Assembly: GCF_032854445.1 (NCBI RefSeq)
Contig: NC_088295.1
Coordinates: 76,906,028 to 76,970,027 of the forward strand
From: Liolophura sinensis
Lineage: Eukaryota; Mollusca; Polyplacophora; Chitonida; Chitonidae
DNA length: 64,000 bases
Direction of reading: 5' to 3'
Each line of letters opens with the position of its first letter. Within the stretch, counting starts at the first letter, position 1. Both the position numbers and the translations under genes were made by a program. This document shows positions 47,825-59,640 of this stretch, one piece after another. Under the pieces are notes generated by a model. The model saw only the letters and a list, made by a program, of their open reading frames with translations, had not been told where the DNA came from and searched no databases.

Positions 47825-48617
47825 AGGAGTATTTAAAGCAGTCATCGATCGTCTGTTATACATAAGTAATGTCCGATTAATGTCAACAGGGGATTTTAGC
47901 TAAATGGATTCACCCATCGACCAAGTAGTTGTTACAGGAAATCTACGGACATTTCTCTTAAATTTGAATTTCCGAAGTAGTTACCCCTATTTAGTGACCA
48001 AACACAAAAGAGAAAAATCAAGAGAAAAGCTTACCGATCCTGTCTATCAGTTTGAAGCATCTGGTATCGACTGGAACCAATTTTAAGATCCTATTTGACA
48101 TGTAGAAATGATTAACCAGCTGGGACATCTTGGTATTCCTCCTGCCTCGCTTACACAGCAAGTATAGTAGTGGTAAGGAATAACAGATCGGATCGTTGTT
48201 TACAGGATAATATACCGCATATCCACAAACCTGGGAAGTGAGAAGATTACACTGCGCCAGAGAAGGTCGCTCAAGTAGAATTCCTGACAGTGGAGAAATG
48301 ACAGATGAAACGTTTTAAATCCACCAAAAATATTTTGTTACGTTCACCTTAAACCACTGAAGAATAGAAAATGTCATTCCCTTCGGTACTTTTGGCTATG
48401 CCAAGCTAATCTGTGGACACGAAGCGTGTTTTCTGTTTGCTTCCCTGTTGCTAGTACAATAAACTGAGTAAATATGCGTGATGCCTTGTCGACTTTTAAT
48501 TTCTCTTGAAACAAAATAAAACTTATGTGCCAAGTATATTGGTACCTGGCAGGAGACGAAGCATTACTATAATTCTGATTGGACAAAATAATATAATGCT
48601 CTCTCACATGACTTGTA
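47825..48617. other. Non-coding stretch, nothing recognised
   Basis: Frames 47904-48086 and 48374-48640 have no recognised domain. Confidence 0.4.
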
Positions 48618-48662
48618 AGAATGGGGCCCCCACTTTCCACATTGCCAGGGTTTTAATCTATA

Positions 48663-48862
48663 NNNNNNNNNNNNNNNNNNNNNNNNNNNNNNNNNNNNNN
48701 NNNNNNNNNNNNNNNNNNNNNNNNNNNNNNNNNNNNNNNNNNNNNNNNNNNNNNNNNNNNNNNNNNNNNNNNNNNNNNNNNNNNNNNNNNNNNNNNNNNN
48801 NNNNNNNNNNNNNNNNNNNNNNNNNNNNNNNNNNNNNNNNNNNNNNNNNNNNNNNNNNNNNN
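48663..48862. other. Assembly gap of 200 N
   Basis: Exactly 200 undetermined bases. The sequence before it (from 48618) and after it (from 48863) both begin agaatggggcccccactttc and continue with an attgc.agggtttt match, so the gap lies inside a duplication or an unmerged overlap. Frames drawn across the Ns (48506-48904, 48567-48878) are meaningless. Confidence 0.98.
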
Positions 48863-49295
48863 AGAATGGGGCCCCCACTTTCCAGATTGCAGGGTTTTCT
48901 ATAAAAAGATAAAAAATTTCTATAAAAGATATCTATAAAAGAACTATACTATGATATAAAAAGTCGCATCGATGACATGATTAAATAATTCTGAATTCCA
49001 GAAGTATTGCGTGAGTTTCCAGATAGAAAACAAAACAATATCATTTTCATCTGACAATTTTTTTTGGTGCTTTAGAAACCGCGTTAGTGGTCTTTTAAGA
49101 GAACCACAACCCATGAGCTTTTGTTGATACACAACCTATGAGCATTGATTACCGCGTTGTTCATCAACGATTACATAATCACCTGAATGTTGATAATATA
49201 GCTCTGCAAGGGACGACCGGAACTATCACCGTTTGGAATAAACAATTACAAAACTACAACTATGTCGATCACCAAGCCTTTACACTGATAAGGGA
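48863..49295. other. Non-coding stretch after the gap
   Basis: Starts with the duplicated gap-edge sequence, then ctataaaaga-type short repeats near 48898-48945. No gene recognised. Confidence 0.4.
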
Positions 49296-49299
49296 CAGT

Positions 49300-49400
49300 G
49301 TTTTGGTGATTGATCTCACGATTATTGACCTGGAACATCCATTCTGGTTGATAGTTGATACGCAAATATCTGTTTTGACCTTGATCATCCACCATTACAG
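49300..49400 (-). repeat. Dispersed repeat family R1, head fragment
   Basis: Reverse complement: aaaacagatatttgcgta, accagaatggatgttccagg, tcaataatcgtgagatcaat and caccaaaacac. Similarity fades beyond about 49290. The frame at 49138-49428 reads through it. Confidence 0.65.
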
Positions 49401-49608
49401 ATCTAGAACTCCGATGATTTTGACGTAACACCATAACGTAAGAATAACAAAGGAAGGCCACTATCACCGTGTTGGTCATCTGTGGTGTAATACGTAACCA
49501 CCACATTGTTGATTTACATGTCTTAGGGTAGGACAGTCATGAAGTCACGTACATGACTATCCAAGAATCCATTGATGACGGCTTGATTTAAAAAAAATGG
49601 TTTCTGAG

Positions 49609-49690
49609 TTATTTATGTAGTTTGAGATTGGTGTTTTGTTCCATACTCAATGCATTTCACATTTATTATAGTGGGAAATAGTAGGTTTGA
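49609..49690 (-). repeat. SINE S1, degenerate 3' fragment
   Basis: ttatttatgtagtttgagat, tggtgttttgttccatactc and atttcacatttat resemble a decayed S1 tail and 3' domain. Confidence 0.5.
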
Positions 49691-50154
49691 CAGTGGGGAA
49701 AAATGCTCTGCTTAGTTTAGAAGAATGATTTATGGGATCAGGAAGTGATTTTCGCTTGTTGCTTTTTTAAGAATCCCCTTTCACTGATAGTTTTTCTTAG
49801 AACTGTTTTGATTGCTTTGTTTTTTCTAAAACAAGTATGCGCGGGACATCGTATGTGATGCCTGAAACATAATACATTGCATTATTTTAGCATTGAAAAT
49901 AAAAGCATGGCATTGACCTAAGGCAAAATTTTAATGTCTTGTCACGTTACCTGCCCGTAGTGACGTTGGCCACATATTTTCACTAAAACTCAACCAAACA
50001 AATTACCGGTTGAAGTCCGGGACTGAACTTGCACCTCGTGTTTTATTTTACACTTGAGGATGGAATCATGCATATCCTAACACGAAATATGTTTTATCTT
50101 GATTATGAGGTAAATAAAACCACCAGGCGGCATGTTCAACGTGGATAATAACCG
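49691..50154. other. Non-coding stretch, nothing recognised
   Basis: No frame or repeat of note. Confidence 0.4.
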
Positions 50155-51054
50155 GTGGAAATGTTTACTGATATCAAATGTCACATCTATGACGACACGG
50201 GCAATCAATTATTTTGTTGCCGGGATGATTCCATTCCTCACAAACTGCACTTTTACAGCAGCCCCTATAATGTCATAAAACCTACACCGAAAACCCTACT
50301 CATGGTTTCAGTAGGTGACTTTTCCCCTCTTCAGTTTTTCTCTTTGTATATGAACATTATTGTCGTAAAATTCACTGCATGCAATGAAAAAAACATTTTC
50401 ATTCCTGAAAGGAACTGTTCTCTTGTTATAACTACGAGATATTTTCAATATATGTCATCAGCACGTGGACAGAAAATGTATGGATTAATTCCCTGTCACA
50501 GTTTGCAAGGTCCTTACTATCAATCAGCAACTGACGACACTCCCGCGGCTATGTTTGCAGTTTTATGTTCGATAAAGATCACCTGTTTTTGGGACAGAGC
50601 TGTTTCATCCATCAATAATAATTACCGTCATTGTAGAAGTGACAGGTTTAGTTTGGACAGACCGGTTTCCTCCATCAATAATAACTACAGTCATTGTAGA
50701 AGTGACAGGTTTAGTTTGGACAGACTGGTTTCCTCCATCAATAATAATTACCGTCATTACAGAAGTGACAGGTTTAGTTGGGACAGACTGGTTTCCTCCA
50801 CCTATAACAATTTCCGTCATCGGATATGCGAACCAATTTTCACTGTGGCGATAAACAATCAAACCATATTAAGTCATCAGCGAAGAGATCGAAAACCAGT
50901 GTGCCTGAGGCACTTTAATTTTGTAACGTTTTTATCACCTTCATTTACAACACATGGATGTGGCTCTATGGTAGTCAACCATTGTGAAACCTACATTTCT
51001 TTCCACCAACACATACTGTATATTCGATCGTCGTTAGGAAGATATGAAAGATAA
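50155..51054 (+). other. Long open frame (299 codons) spanning a 63-bp tandem array; unlikely to be a gene
   Basis: This is the second longest open frame in the window. I recognise no domain, signal peptide or membrane topology. Residues about 145-225 are four 21-residue repeats (unit like SSINNNYRHCRSDRFSLDR) encoded by the 63-bp tandem array. Because 63 is divisible by three, the array stays open in several frames on both strands, which lengthens frames by chance. Outside the array the composition (many C, H, Y, F, S) looks like translated AT-rich non-coding DNA. I treat it as an artefact unless transcript evidence shows otherwise. Confidence 0.2.
50590..50835. repeat. 63-bp minisatellite, about 4 copies
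   Basis: Successive copies of a unit containing gtttcctccatcaataat and gaagtgacaggtttag are spaced 63 bp apart (GTTTC at 50602 and 50665, then at the same interval). The last copy is the most diverged. The unit remains open in at least three of six frames. Confidence 0.85.
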
Positions 51055-52246
51055 AGATAAGTTTTGAAAACATCACTGGTGTACGTTGCTTCTCATGTCA
51101 AAGCCGCATATGAAACGTAAAGTTACTTTCAACTACCCGTAAAAGTGCTTTGTATCCTTCATAAAGGTGTTTGCTATTAGTTTCCATCTTTTGAAGTCGT
51201 ACCGCCAGCATATAACGCAATAAATATTCGTCATTGCTTGAAATTAATTAATTTCAGTCAATAAGCATGGCACGTACCACATAATCCACGGCCAATCTCA
51301 CATCAGTAGTTACAGAGAGTAGGCTTACAGAGATATAGGTTTTGTTCCTGTTTGCGCTGTTGGTGTTTCCGACACACTTTAGGCTCGATCCAACCTGGTG
51401 AACAAGTACTCGTCCTATTAAGATTGTCTGCCTTATTAATGCTGTCCTCGTACGATGCTAAAAGGGCTTTTTAACAAAGAACCTGGGCTGCCGGGTAGCC
51501 AATTCACACACGACTTGTCAGCTCAGTGTTAACCTGTTTATGGCTGGCACCATCAACGACGGCTAACGAAATCCAACAGTTGTCTTCATGTATCTTTGAT
51601 TACCACCGGGCAATGCCTGCCTACTTACGTCCAGTCCCGACTCTCTTGTAACACTGGTTTACTTGACGCATGAAACAACTTCTCTGAGCTTAATGAAGAA
51701 TAATAGGGTAAAGATTTCGGCCCAGTTCAACAGGCTGGAGGGAAACCTGTTCAATCAGACCGGAATGCCCCGGAGATGTACAAGATCCTCTCCAGAGTCC
51801 CGGAAAGACCAGAGGAAGAACTGCCTTTCACTTATCCTCCCTGCATTCACAATAGGTCTACGACTGGAGCTAAAAGTGAAATCAATCGATGTTAGTGCCA
51901 TAACAGTGGACAATTTCCCCGATTATCCCCGGTCTGTTCTCATTAAACCTTGGGACATCAGCTAGATTTTAAGCTCAAAGTCAAAACCACTCAACAAATT
52001 AACGCTCGGTATATGTCACTCGATACCATTATGTCACTTTGCGCATGAACTGTACATTCCTGCGGATTTTTAATCTATTTTATTTCACTGTAAAATTAAT
52101 TTACGGCTGATGGAGGTGGAGTTCCTGGTTATAACGCTCCTCCACTGAAATGCAAAATGATGAAATTAAAGACAACTTGTGAATTTCCGAGTAACTGAAT
52201 GATGTCCACGCAACAAAACCACCGAACAGACAGCACTAAATGTACG
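51055..52246. other. Non-coding stretch, nothing recognised
   Basis: A 100-codon frame at 51663-51965 has no recognised domain. It is less AT-rich than its surroundings around 51480-51840, without other gene signals. Confidence 0.4.
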
Positions 52247-52330
52247 AACCCGGTTTCCTCCCACCATATTGCTGGCCGCGTTCGTATAAGTGAAATATTC
52301 TTGATTACGGCAAGAATGTTGGTTCACGGC
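52247..52330 (+). repeat. SINE S1 fragment, plus orientation
   Basis: cccggtttcctcccaccata, ttgctggccgcgttcgtata, agtgaaatattcttgattac. This is the only clear S1 copy in the plus orientation. Head and tail are both missing. Confidence 0.8.
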
Positions 52331-52834
52331 TGTACATACAAATGTCTTTTTCAACGCATTTAGACATTGCTGGCTTCTTCTTTCAGGCTACTATCTTATG
52401 TTAAAGCCACATGTATTTGACAAATTGTCATGCAAATTTTCTAATTAAATTAATCTTTACGAATTTTCATTTGGGAATGTTGTTTTACTGTTTGATGGAG
52501 TGAATCGTAGCTTGGACACATCGCGTAATATTTAGTCAAGAAAGTTATAGTTTCTCAACGGATAATCGAGTCCTTGCCGTTGACTTGCGTTTTAAACAGT
52601 AATATATTATAATTGAAATATTGCATTTAGATTGCTAAGTTGTACCTAGCAGGGCAGGGTTAATTTGATACTACAAGGCAACCACAAATGTGATAAAGCA
52701 CACGTATCTATCAATATCGATCAAATAACCTGAAGATTTCCCCAATTAATGTTTTATGAGAAGTTTGAAGAACCCACGAATACTAACAATACAATTAAGG
52801 CGTCCACAATAAAAGAAAAACTAGAGCAGCCACG
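52331..52834. other. Non-coding stretch, nothing recognised
   Basis: AT-rich, no frame of note. Confidence 0.4.
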
Positions 52835-52940
52835 ATAGTGTTATAGTATAGTATGGTAAATGGCCACACGTAACCGGTGAAATTCGTCCTTTTGTCAATT
52901 TACCTGAATTTGGGTTTTGCTCTAACTGTTCATGTAAACA
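52835..52940 (-). repeat. Dispersed repeat family R2, copy
   Basis: ggccacacgtaaccggtgaa, attcgtccttttgtcaattt and ctctaactgttcatgtaaac match 54190-54260 directly and 6711-6800 in reverse complement. Confidence 0.7.
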
Positions 52941-53861
52941 CATGAATAGTAGCAGACTATACGCCCCCTAGAACAGAGCGTGAAGACAAGGTAAAATATC
53001 AGCAGGTCTGTCACTGGAGTCTTTAATAAAAAGCGTTTTTTTTTATGGCAATATGTGGAATCGACAGCGTGTGCGCGAACTCACTGCATTACTGATAAAT
53101 CCTGATGTGCTCAAAGATCTCTAAGAGGGGTTTGATCAATGACTTTTACAGGTAAATTATTAATGACATCAGTAGCCGTTGTGGACAGATAGCTGGCGGA
53201 TGGGCAAATTGCTTTTCGGGACTGGAACTCTGAAAACCGGAAGGGATGGGTTGTTAGTGCTCTAGTCCAGGTTCTACTGTTCAATTACCCCTAAAGCCTT
53301 GAGGTTCGAGACAGACACGGGAATAGCTGTTAGGGCAGCTATAGTATAACATCGCCCTGCAAGGAGTGGAGGCGTAGTAATCAATACATTGCTAAACTTG
53401 TCATTTATTAGATACAAATATCATTAACATGTGTCCAGCTGTTGGACATTCACTCCATCATTCTGCTGCTGACCCACACCTTTAGATACATTTACAAGTA
53501 CTGTACTCGCCCCGATCTTGCTGTATGACGACAGGGATAACGTGTTAGTTTGAAATAAATTAACTGGCTGTGAACACAAAGCCCTGAAGATACCACTACA
53601 CCTTTTGTACATGTTTCCAATGTTTTTTTACTACAATTTTTGATTACTTTTGTTCCTTTGACAAGTTTTTTGGCACATGTCCCAAGTATGATAAGGCAGT
53701 CTACTGGGAGCTCCATGTAAGATCACACAATAAAGCGCTGTGGATTGCTTCATGCCATCTAGGGCACGACAACAACAGATCTTTGTGCATCTTTAAATTA
53801 ACTGCGCGAGAACAACATAGGAAAGAAAGGACCTTAACCAGACGGTCAAAACCCTTTTGAC
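52941..53861. other. Non-coding stretch, nothing recognised
   Basis: Minus-strand frames 53424-53612 and 53492-53716 have no recognised domain. Confidence 0.4.
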
Positions 53862-53873
53862 TGTTATGTGATA

Positions 53874-54068
53874 GGTGTTTATTTAATTGGTGTTTTTCAC
53901 CAAACTCAAAAATATTTCACTTATACGAGGAAGGATGGGCATTATGGTGGGAGGAAACATTCCCACGTACGACTGGAGCCGGCATGAGCTGGATTTGAAC
54001 TTACAGCGACCGCATTGGTGAGAGGTTTCTAAGGTATAGTGCCGCGCTGACACGCTGACCACTCCGTG
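53874..54068 (-). repeat. tRNA-derived SINE (family S1) with 12-bp target duplication
   Basis: Short tail (gtttatttaattggtg), then tcaaaaatatttcacttata, cattatggtgggaggaaac, a deletion of the central domain to ttcccacgtacgactgg, gagctggatttgaac (B box, minus strand), the cagcgaccgcattggtga block and the head cgctgacacgctgaccact. It is flanked by tgttatgtgata at 53862-53873 and 54067-54078. More diverged than the copy at 47543. Confidence 0.85.
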
Positions 54069-54184
54069 TTATGTGATATATATCATCTAGCAAGGATAAG
54101 TCGGAAGTGGGCAAACAACGTCAAAGTGTTTGCCCAGTTCGATAGTGTTATACCAAGCCAACATAAACGATAACATGGAAGTTT

Positions 54185-54465
54185 GCAACGATTCACACTA
54201 GTGAAATTCGACTTCTTGTCAATTTACCTCACTTAGGATTTTATTTTAACTGATTCTTAAATGCTTAAAAAGCATAAACTTTAATACATGCCCCTTAGCA
54301 CTACAGTTTAAGCCAAATTAGGTAAAAACAAACACATACTGATGGTAGAAGCAATTTATTAGACCCCACCGGTCTAGAAATACTCAAAATGCTGTGTCGT
54401 CGTCACGTTTAACAAATATCATGAAAACAGTGCAAGGAACCACGTCTAACTTCTCGCTTTAACCA
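54185..54465 (-). repeat. Dispersed repeat family R2, copy
   Basis: actagtgaaattcgactt, cttgtcaatttacctca, ggattttattttaactgatt and, further on, ggtctagaaatactcaaaat with gctgtgtcgtcgtcac keep the order of the reverse complement of 39780-39960. Confidence 0.7.
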
Positions 54466-54577
54466 GACAAGAATTATGCATGCTAATATGCGTTCTACCA
54501 AGGCACAGAAAACGAGAACATAGTTAAACCCAAAAGTATGCCATTCATAACAATTTCCAGAAGTTGGAAGGAATTTC

Positions 54578-54819
54578 GGACATTAACTGAAATGGATATT
54601 GTCATTATTTTAGTCTACAGTGTCCAGTATCTGTAACGAATATTGCCAGTATTTCAATCATACGGTATGCAGTAACATAAATGGATATCAGCAATATTTC
54701 ATTAGAACCGTGTCCATTAACTGTAACGAATAATGCCAGTATTTCACTCATGCTGAGTCCATTAACTAAAATGAACATTTACTATATTTCAGTCACTTCG
54801 TGCCCATTAAGTGAAATAG
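54578..54819. repeat. Degenerate 45-bp tandem repeat, about 5.4 copies
   Basis: Units starting tgtccattaactgtaacgaa, with variants (tgtccagtatctgtaac, agtccattaactaaaat), follow one another at 45-bp steps; each contains ccagtatttca or a variant. It was found by aligning the segment to itself. Confidence 0.8.
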
Positions 54820-57654
54820 TTATACTGTATCAATAACTTCAATAAATGTCTTAGATCAAATTTAAATGGTCTTTCTTAATTTAAATGTAGGAATGATCAG
54901 TCCCGAATATTATGTGACCTCGCAAATTCACAGCGAAATGTATATAATTATGCTGTAAAAGGCGTTGAGTATTCGGTTCTGGGCTCTACGGGCAGGAGGG
55001 GCAGGAGCAGGCAGGAGCGGAGGTGTAAAGGCAGACAAAACAAGAACGTGAGCCTACGTTGTCCTGAGTGGTATAGAGGTATCCTGATCCACCCGACGAT
55101 ATTTGTACACAGTCATCTTCATTCCCCAATTGACAATATAGCATTTAATCATCAGTGTAGATGAGAAAGCTCTCCGTTACAGACTAACGTTCCTGGATAT
55201 TATTAAACTTAGATCTGATTTAAAGATGTTGGAAATATACCCACGAGTCGTTACTCACCAACTAAACAGGCTTTTGACTTGACACCATAACCAAAGCACT
55301 TTGCTACGCTTTCATAGCAGCGAACATTGACCCCTGTTAAATATGTGATTTTGCCGCAGGTTGGGGAAGTCAGGATGGATAACTCTGATCCGATGTCAAT
55401 TTGCATTCTGGAAATCGATGCCTTGAAGGCTTTACGCTGTTAAGTCCAGCCCACAATTGCAGTCGCCTTCGAAAACATTTCTATCTGCAGTTATTTCACA
55501 CTAACCAGGTGAACTTGTGATAAAGGCATTAGTAACTTGACAAAACCTGTACCGCACGATATCTCAGGAGATGTAATTCTAAAAACATACTAATTTTAGT
55601 TCATGATTCTAGATTCTGAAATTCTCTGCGAGCGAAATAAATTGAGGAGAAGTATCTGATGCTTTAAAATACATAATTCCAAGGCAAAGAAGTTACCTGA
55701 AGGTACAGAAGCCGACAAAGTTGGCCTAATTTACCAGATACAATTCAGTATTGCTATGAATAGCGACTAGTGCGTCAAATCAACTTAAAATAACCAAATA
55801 TTCAAGATGCTAAATGGAATTACGCCTAGTTTGAATGCATGTACGGGTACAGTTTTAGTGCATTAGCCAGGCCTGTACTTTGAGTGATAGCACTGCCCTT
55901 GTTCATACAACCCACGCCTCCACACCGATGGAGAAGGTGGCTGTGCATGCAATGTGCATAAAGCTGAGAACTGGGTCTATGACAAAGCAAACAAAACATG
56001 TATGCACATGTTCTATGTAGTTTATATCCCGGAATACATCTCACCATTTAGAACAAACTAACCAGTTTGCCTTAGCCCTCCCAAACACCTGACATTTACT
56101 CCTCGTAGCCAGGAGTGGCGGATATTTCTATATGCTTTTAGTTTTTCGGCGTTACGAAATTACATTATGGGTTTTACTTTCAGACTATCTTCCATGTATT
56201 GAATTTTCCTAACCTGAGAAACAATTTTCTTTAAGAACAAACACTCGATGCACCAGACCCAGTATTAGCTCCCTTTCAAGTATTCATTTCCGTGCTGCAG
56301 AGTTGCGTTTTCTTTTCTGTTAACGCACCCTTTCTCTTTTGCCAAGTATATTACTAAATCTGTATTGTTTGAATGAGGGTTAAGGTATAAGTGAATTAGC
56401 TTATGAACAGATTGTTTTACAAAATGTATAATGGTGCCAGCTGAACTTGGGTTTATATTTCGCAAAAACTTTATAAACCAATTTATCTTGTTACTTAATA
56501 GCTAGCAAAATGCAAATGCAACCGTTTTCAGAAATTCGATTTATGTAATTTTGTGAAAGCTAACAGAAGGATTATTAAAATGTCCGATGAAGTTAAATAA
56601 AGCGACAAAATATATCATTTAGGCAAATAACATTACCACGTAATCTGAAAATATTCACAATAAAATTATGCATAAATGTTGTTCGAATAAATGTGCTCAT
56701 GAGAAACACTGGAAATTGGCAGCCATTAAAGAATCTCCGCCTGTTCCGTTGATTTTAGTACCACTTGACCTATAGGCGTTAGTTTACAATACGGGTACCG
56801 GGTACCGACATTCGTGAATGTATTTTATCTGGCAATATTACGGATACATACATATGAATCCCAGCTGACAGCTAACTGCAGATATACAACATACTGTGTG
56901 TCTTCACGGTTCAATAAGATTGTCAATTTCCCCAGGGGCTAATGATGCGAGTAATTTTGTATCACCCGATATCATATTATTGGATACCATACTGTGTTAA
57001 AAGGATTACACAAAATATCACTTGTAGCAAGTGAAGTGAAACCAAATTATAACGTCTCCAGGGAGTGTAAAAACACAAATAAAGGTAGGTTTAGATCATT
57101 CCAATTCTCATCAATACTTAATTTCCGGAAACTCATAGTCAGTTGACAGAAATATGATTATGTGTTATATGATACCTTGTACATAAAGATGTGCTAATAG
57201 CAGCGGCTTTGTAAAAGTCATGTTTTTGTGAGAATATTCACAATATGCTATAAATTTTATCGGTATGTATCCAAGGTTACACAAGGCAATGATTGACCAT
57301 TCCTATGAAATATAGTCTTTGTAGAGTATAATGCGTGTTGTTACGCCCGTCAGGAAATGATATTAATATTTGTATGTCGATTGTGATCGAAAAATTGTGA
57401 TGTTTCGTTGTGAAAACTGTTCTGGTTTACTAATGTGGTGCCTATATCATAGGCCGAGTTCCACTGCCATAGATCAAAACGCTGGCCAAGAACTTGTTAT
57501 GATTCAGTTCAGGACAGCTGTGCTCGTTTTCACGTCCTAAACAAACTGCTTTACTTTTCTAACTAGGCAAAAATAACCTCCGCACGTTAGGCCATGGACA
57601 AGTGCATGCATCGTTTTGAACATCGCTTTTGTATTCCTGTAGCCGGCTTATATT
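54820..57654. other. Non-coding stretch, nothing recognised
   Basis: A small gcaggagggg-type cluster near 55000. Frames 55826-56047 and 56265-56465 have no recognised domain. Confidence 0.4.
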
Positions 57655-57689
57655 TATCTGGTGGGATTTAAAACCTCTAAAATCGCGGC

Positions 57690-57905
57690 AAAGTAAATTT
57701 TACGCCGCGCTCGAAAATATTTCATATATACGACGGCGGCCCGCCTTATAGCGGGAGTAACAGGGACAACATACCACCATCCGCAGGTTGTTGACAGACT
57801 TTCCCACGTACGACCGGAGAGGAAGGCAGCATGAGCCGGACAAGAATTAAGACCGACCGCATTGGTGAGAAGCTTCTGTTCATTCCACTGCGCTGACACA
57901 CTAAC
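57690..57905 (-). repeat. tRNA-derived SINE (family S1), tail decayed
   Basis: ttttacgccgcgctcgaaaa, tatttcatatatacgacggc, accatccgcaggttgttgac, cccacgtacgaccggagagg, gaccgcattggtgagaagc and a decayed head ctgacacactaaccacaag. The frame at 57654-57908 reads through it and is not a gene. Confidence 0.85.
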
Positions 57906-58354
57906 CACAAGGACAAGGAGAACCCTGAACCATATAGAAATTAGTTTGTACAGCTACAAAGGAGGGGTTGAAAAGTGTTATTTATTGATTTGCAACAGTC
58001 AATACTGGTACTTCTATCGCCATTAATTTATTTTTTTGATTGTATTGTATTAAAATAAACAAACGGCAAGATGACTATTTCCTCTTTTACTTATCGGACA
58101 CATTCGCGATATATATTAATACGTATACATCTACCAGAATGGATGGTTGTTCTCCTTCTATCTGCTTTACCAACAAGAACCATCAGAAGATAAGGAATCT
58201 CAACGGGCTAATTAATATACTATTATTACATAATGACGTTATTACCTGCACTCACTACGCATTATGTTCTTAAAATGGTGGAGGATGTTGTATTTTACTG
58301 AACACCTATTTAGCATACAGCTGTACTGCATGTATATACAATGTGGCAAGCCTC
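57906..58354. other. Non-coding stretch, nothing recognised
   Basis: A frame at 58040-58273 without a recognised domain. Confidence 0.4.
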
Positions 58355-58825
58355 CATTCTACGTTTAAAGGGCAATAACTGTGGAAATAACTGATGCGGT
58401 GCAACCCATATAGCACGTGCACATCCTCATATGGTCTCTGTCCAGCTTGTTTAATAAAAATTCAGCCATAATAGTCAAAGGACATGCCTTGACACAAACT
58501 CACAATCTGAGAGTCCCTATTCTGTATTAAAGGACAATAACTCTGATAATAATTGATGAGGCGCAACCCATATAGCACATGCACATCCTCACATAATCTC
58601 TGTGATACCTATAAAATTCCTATAAAATCCCATCACAGCTGCAGGAGAAGATGCCTTAAGAAGGACTCGCTGCCTACATCCTACGATCAAGGGGCAATAA
58701 CAATTGACGTGGCACAACCTCACCTCTCCGTCGTACCTACAAAGTTTCATAAATGCCCAGTAAAAACAGTAGGAGGATATACATAGACAAAGTAATGATT
58801 ACGTACAGATGGACGGACGGGCAGG
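58355..58825. repeat. Three-module dispersed repeat (about 160-bp modules)
   Basis: aaagggcaataac-type starts recur at about 58368, 58528 and 58690. Modules share gcaacccatatagcac, tgcacatcctca and a ctataaaattcc or acaaagtttcat motif, ending with gatggacggacgggcag. The aagggcaataac and ggacggac motifs are ones I associate with common mollusc repeats; the family name is not known to me. The frame 58553-58786 is inside it. Confidence 0.7.
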
Positions 58826-59299
58826 CCTGATCGCTATATACCTCGCATTATATCCCGGAGCGATGAAAAGGTAAACAAGTACATTTAACCAATGAGCTAT
58901 CAAAACTATTAATCTTAACCATGCAGCAGTCATGTCCATTAGGGTGAAATGTCGGTCACTGGATTGGAAATGTTTCAGTAGGTACATGTTTATTCTGCAC
59001 ACGGACAAGATCTGAGAGATTTATAGATTAGCAGCAGTATCCCGGTAATCCGTATGCAAATACACAATTATACTGAAAAACCCATTGCAAAGTGATATAA
59101 ACTTATATTAGGGGGTATCACCTTTGTCTGAGGGGTGAAGTTTATCATGTCAGGATCACGTGTAGTTTGGCCAGGAGTTACCACCAGCATTTCTATGACT
59201 AACCGTGTCGTTACCTTTTTGGTCAAAATGTCATGATTTACATTATAGATTATTCCATATATAGGCTAGAAATGCAGCTAACAAAATAGAAGATAAATC

Positions 59300-59640
59300 T
59301 ATGTGTCGAAACAGATATCGGTATACCAGCCGTAAACCAATGAACGTTCAGGGTCAATAATCGCAAGGCAAATGTAGTAAACAACTTATAACTCAAAACT
59401 ACCAAAGAACTCAGAAAGTATATTAAGTGCGAAATTAGGACGGAATCATGTAAAGCAAGGCAGTTAACAGCTTTTACCGATGATGGCAAGACGCCCCGAC
59501 GGTTCTATGCGTATGAATTTAACCATTATCAAAATGTTGTACCATGCTAGTTTATAAGCTGTTGATAATCAAATTATGTATCTCAGATGCGTTTTTATTG
59601 CAATATCGATGGTGGCGATCTAATTCAACATGATGCATAT
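59300..59640 (+). repeat. Dispersed repeat family R1, copy
   Basis: gtcgaaacagatatcggtat, accagccgtaaaccaatgaa, gggtcaataatcgcaagg, actaccaaagaactcagaaa, gtatattaagt, ggacggaatcatgtaaag, ttgtaccatgctag and gttgataatcaaattatgta. One of the best preserved heads. Confidence 0.85.

Noticed and set aside
48506-48904. Frames spanning the N gap
   Set aside because: Undetermined bases were translated as X; not evidence of coding.
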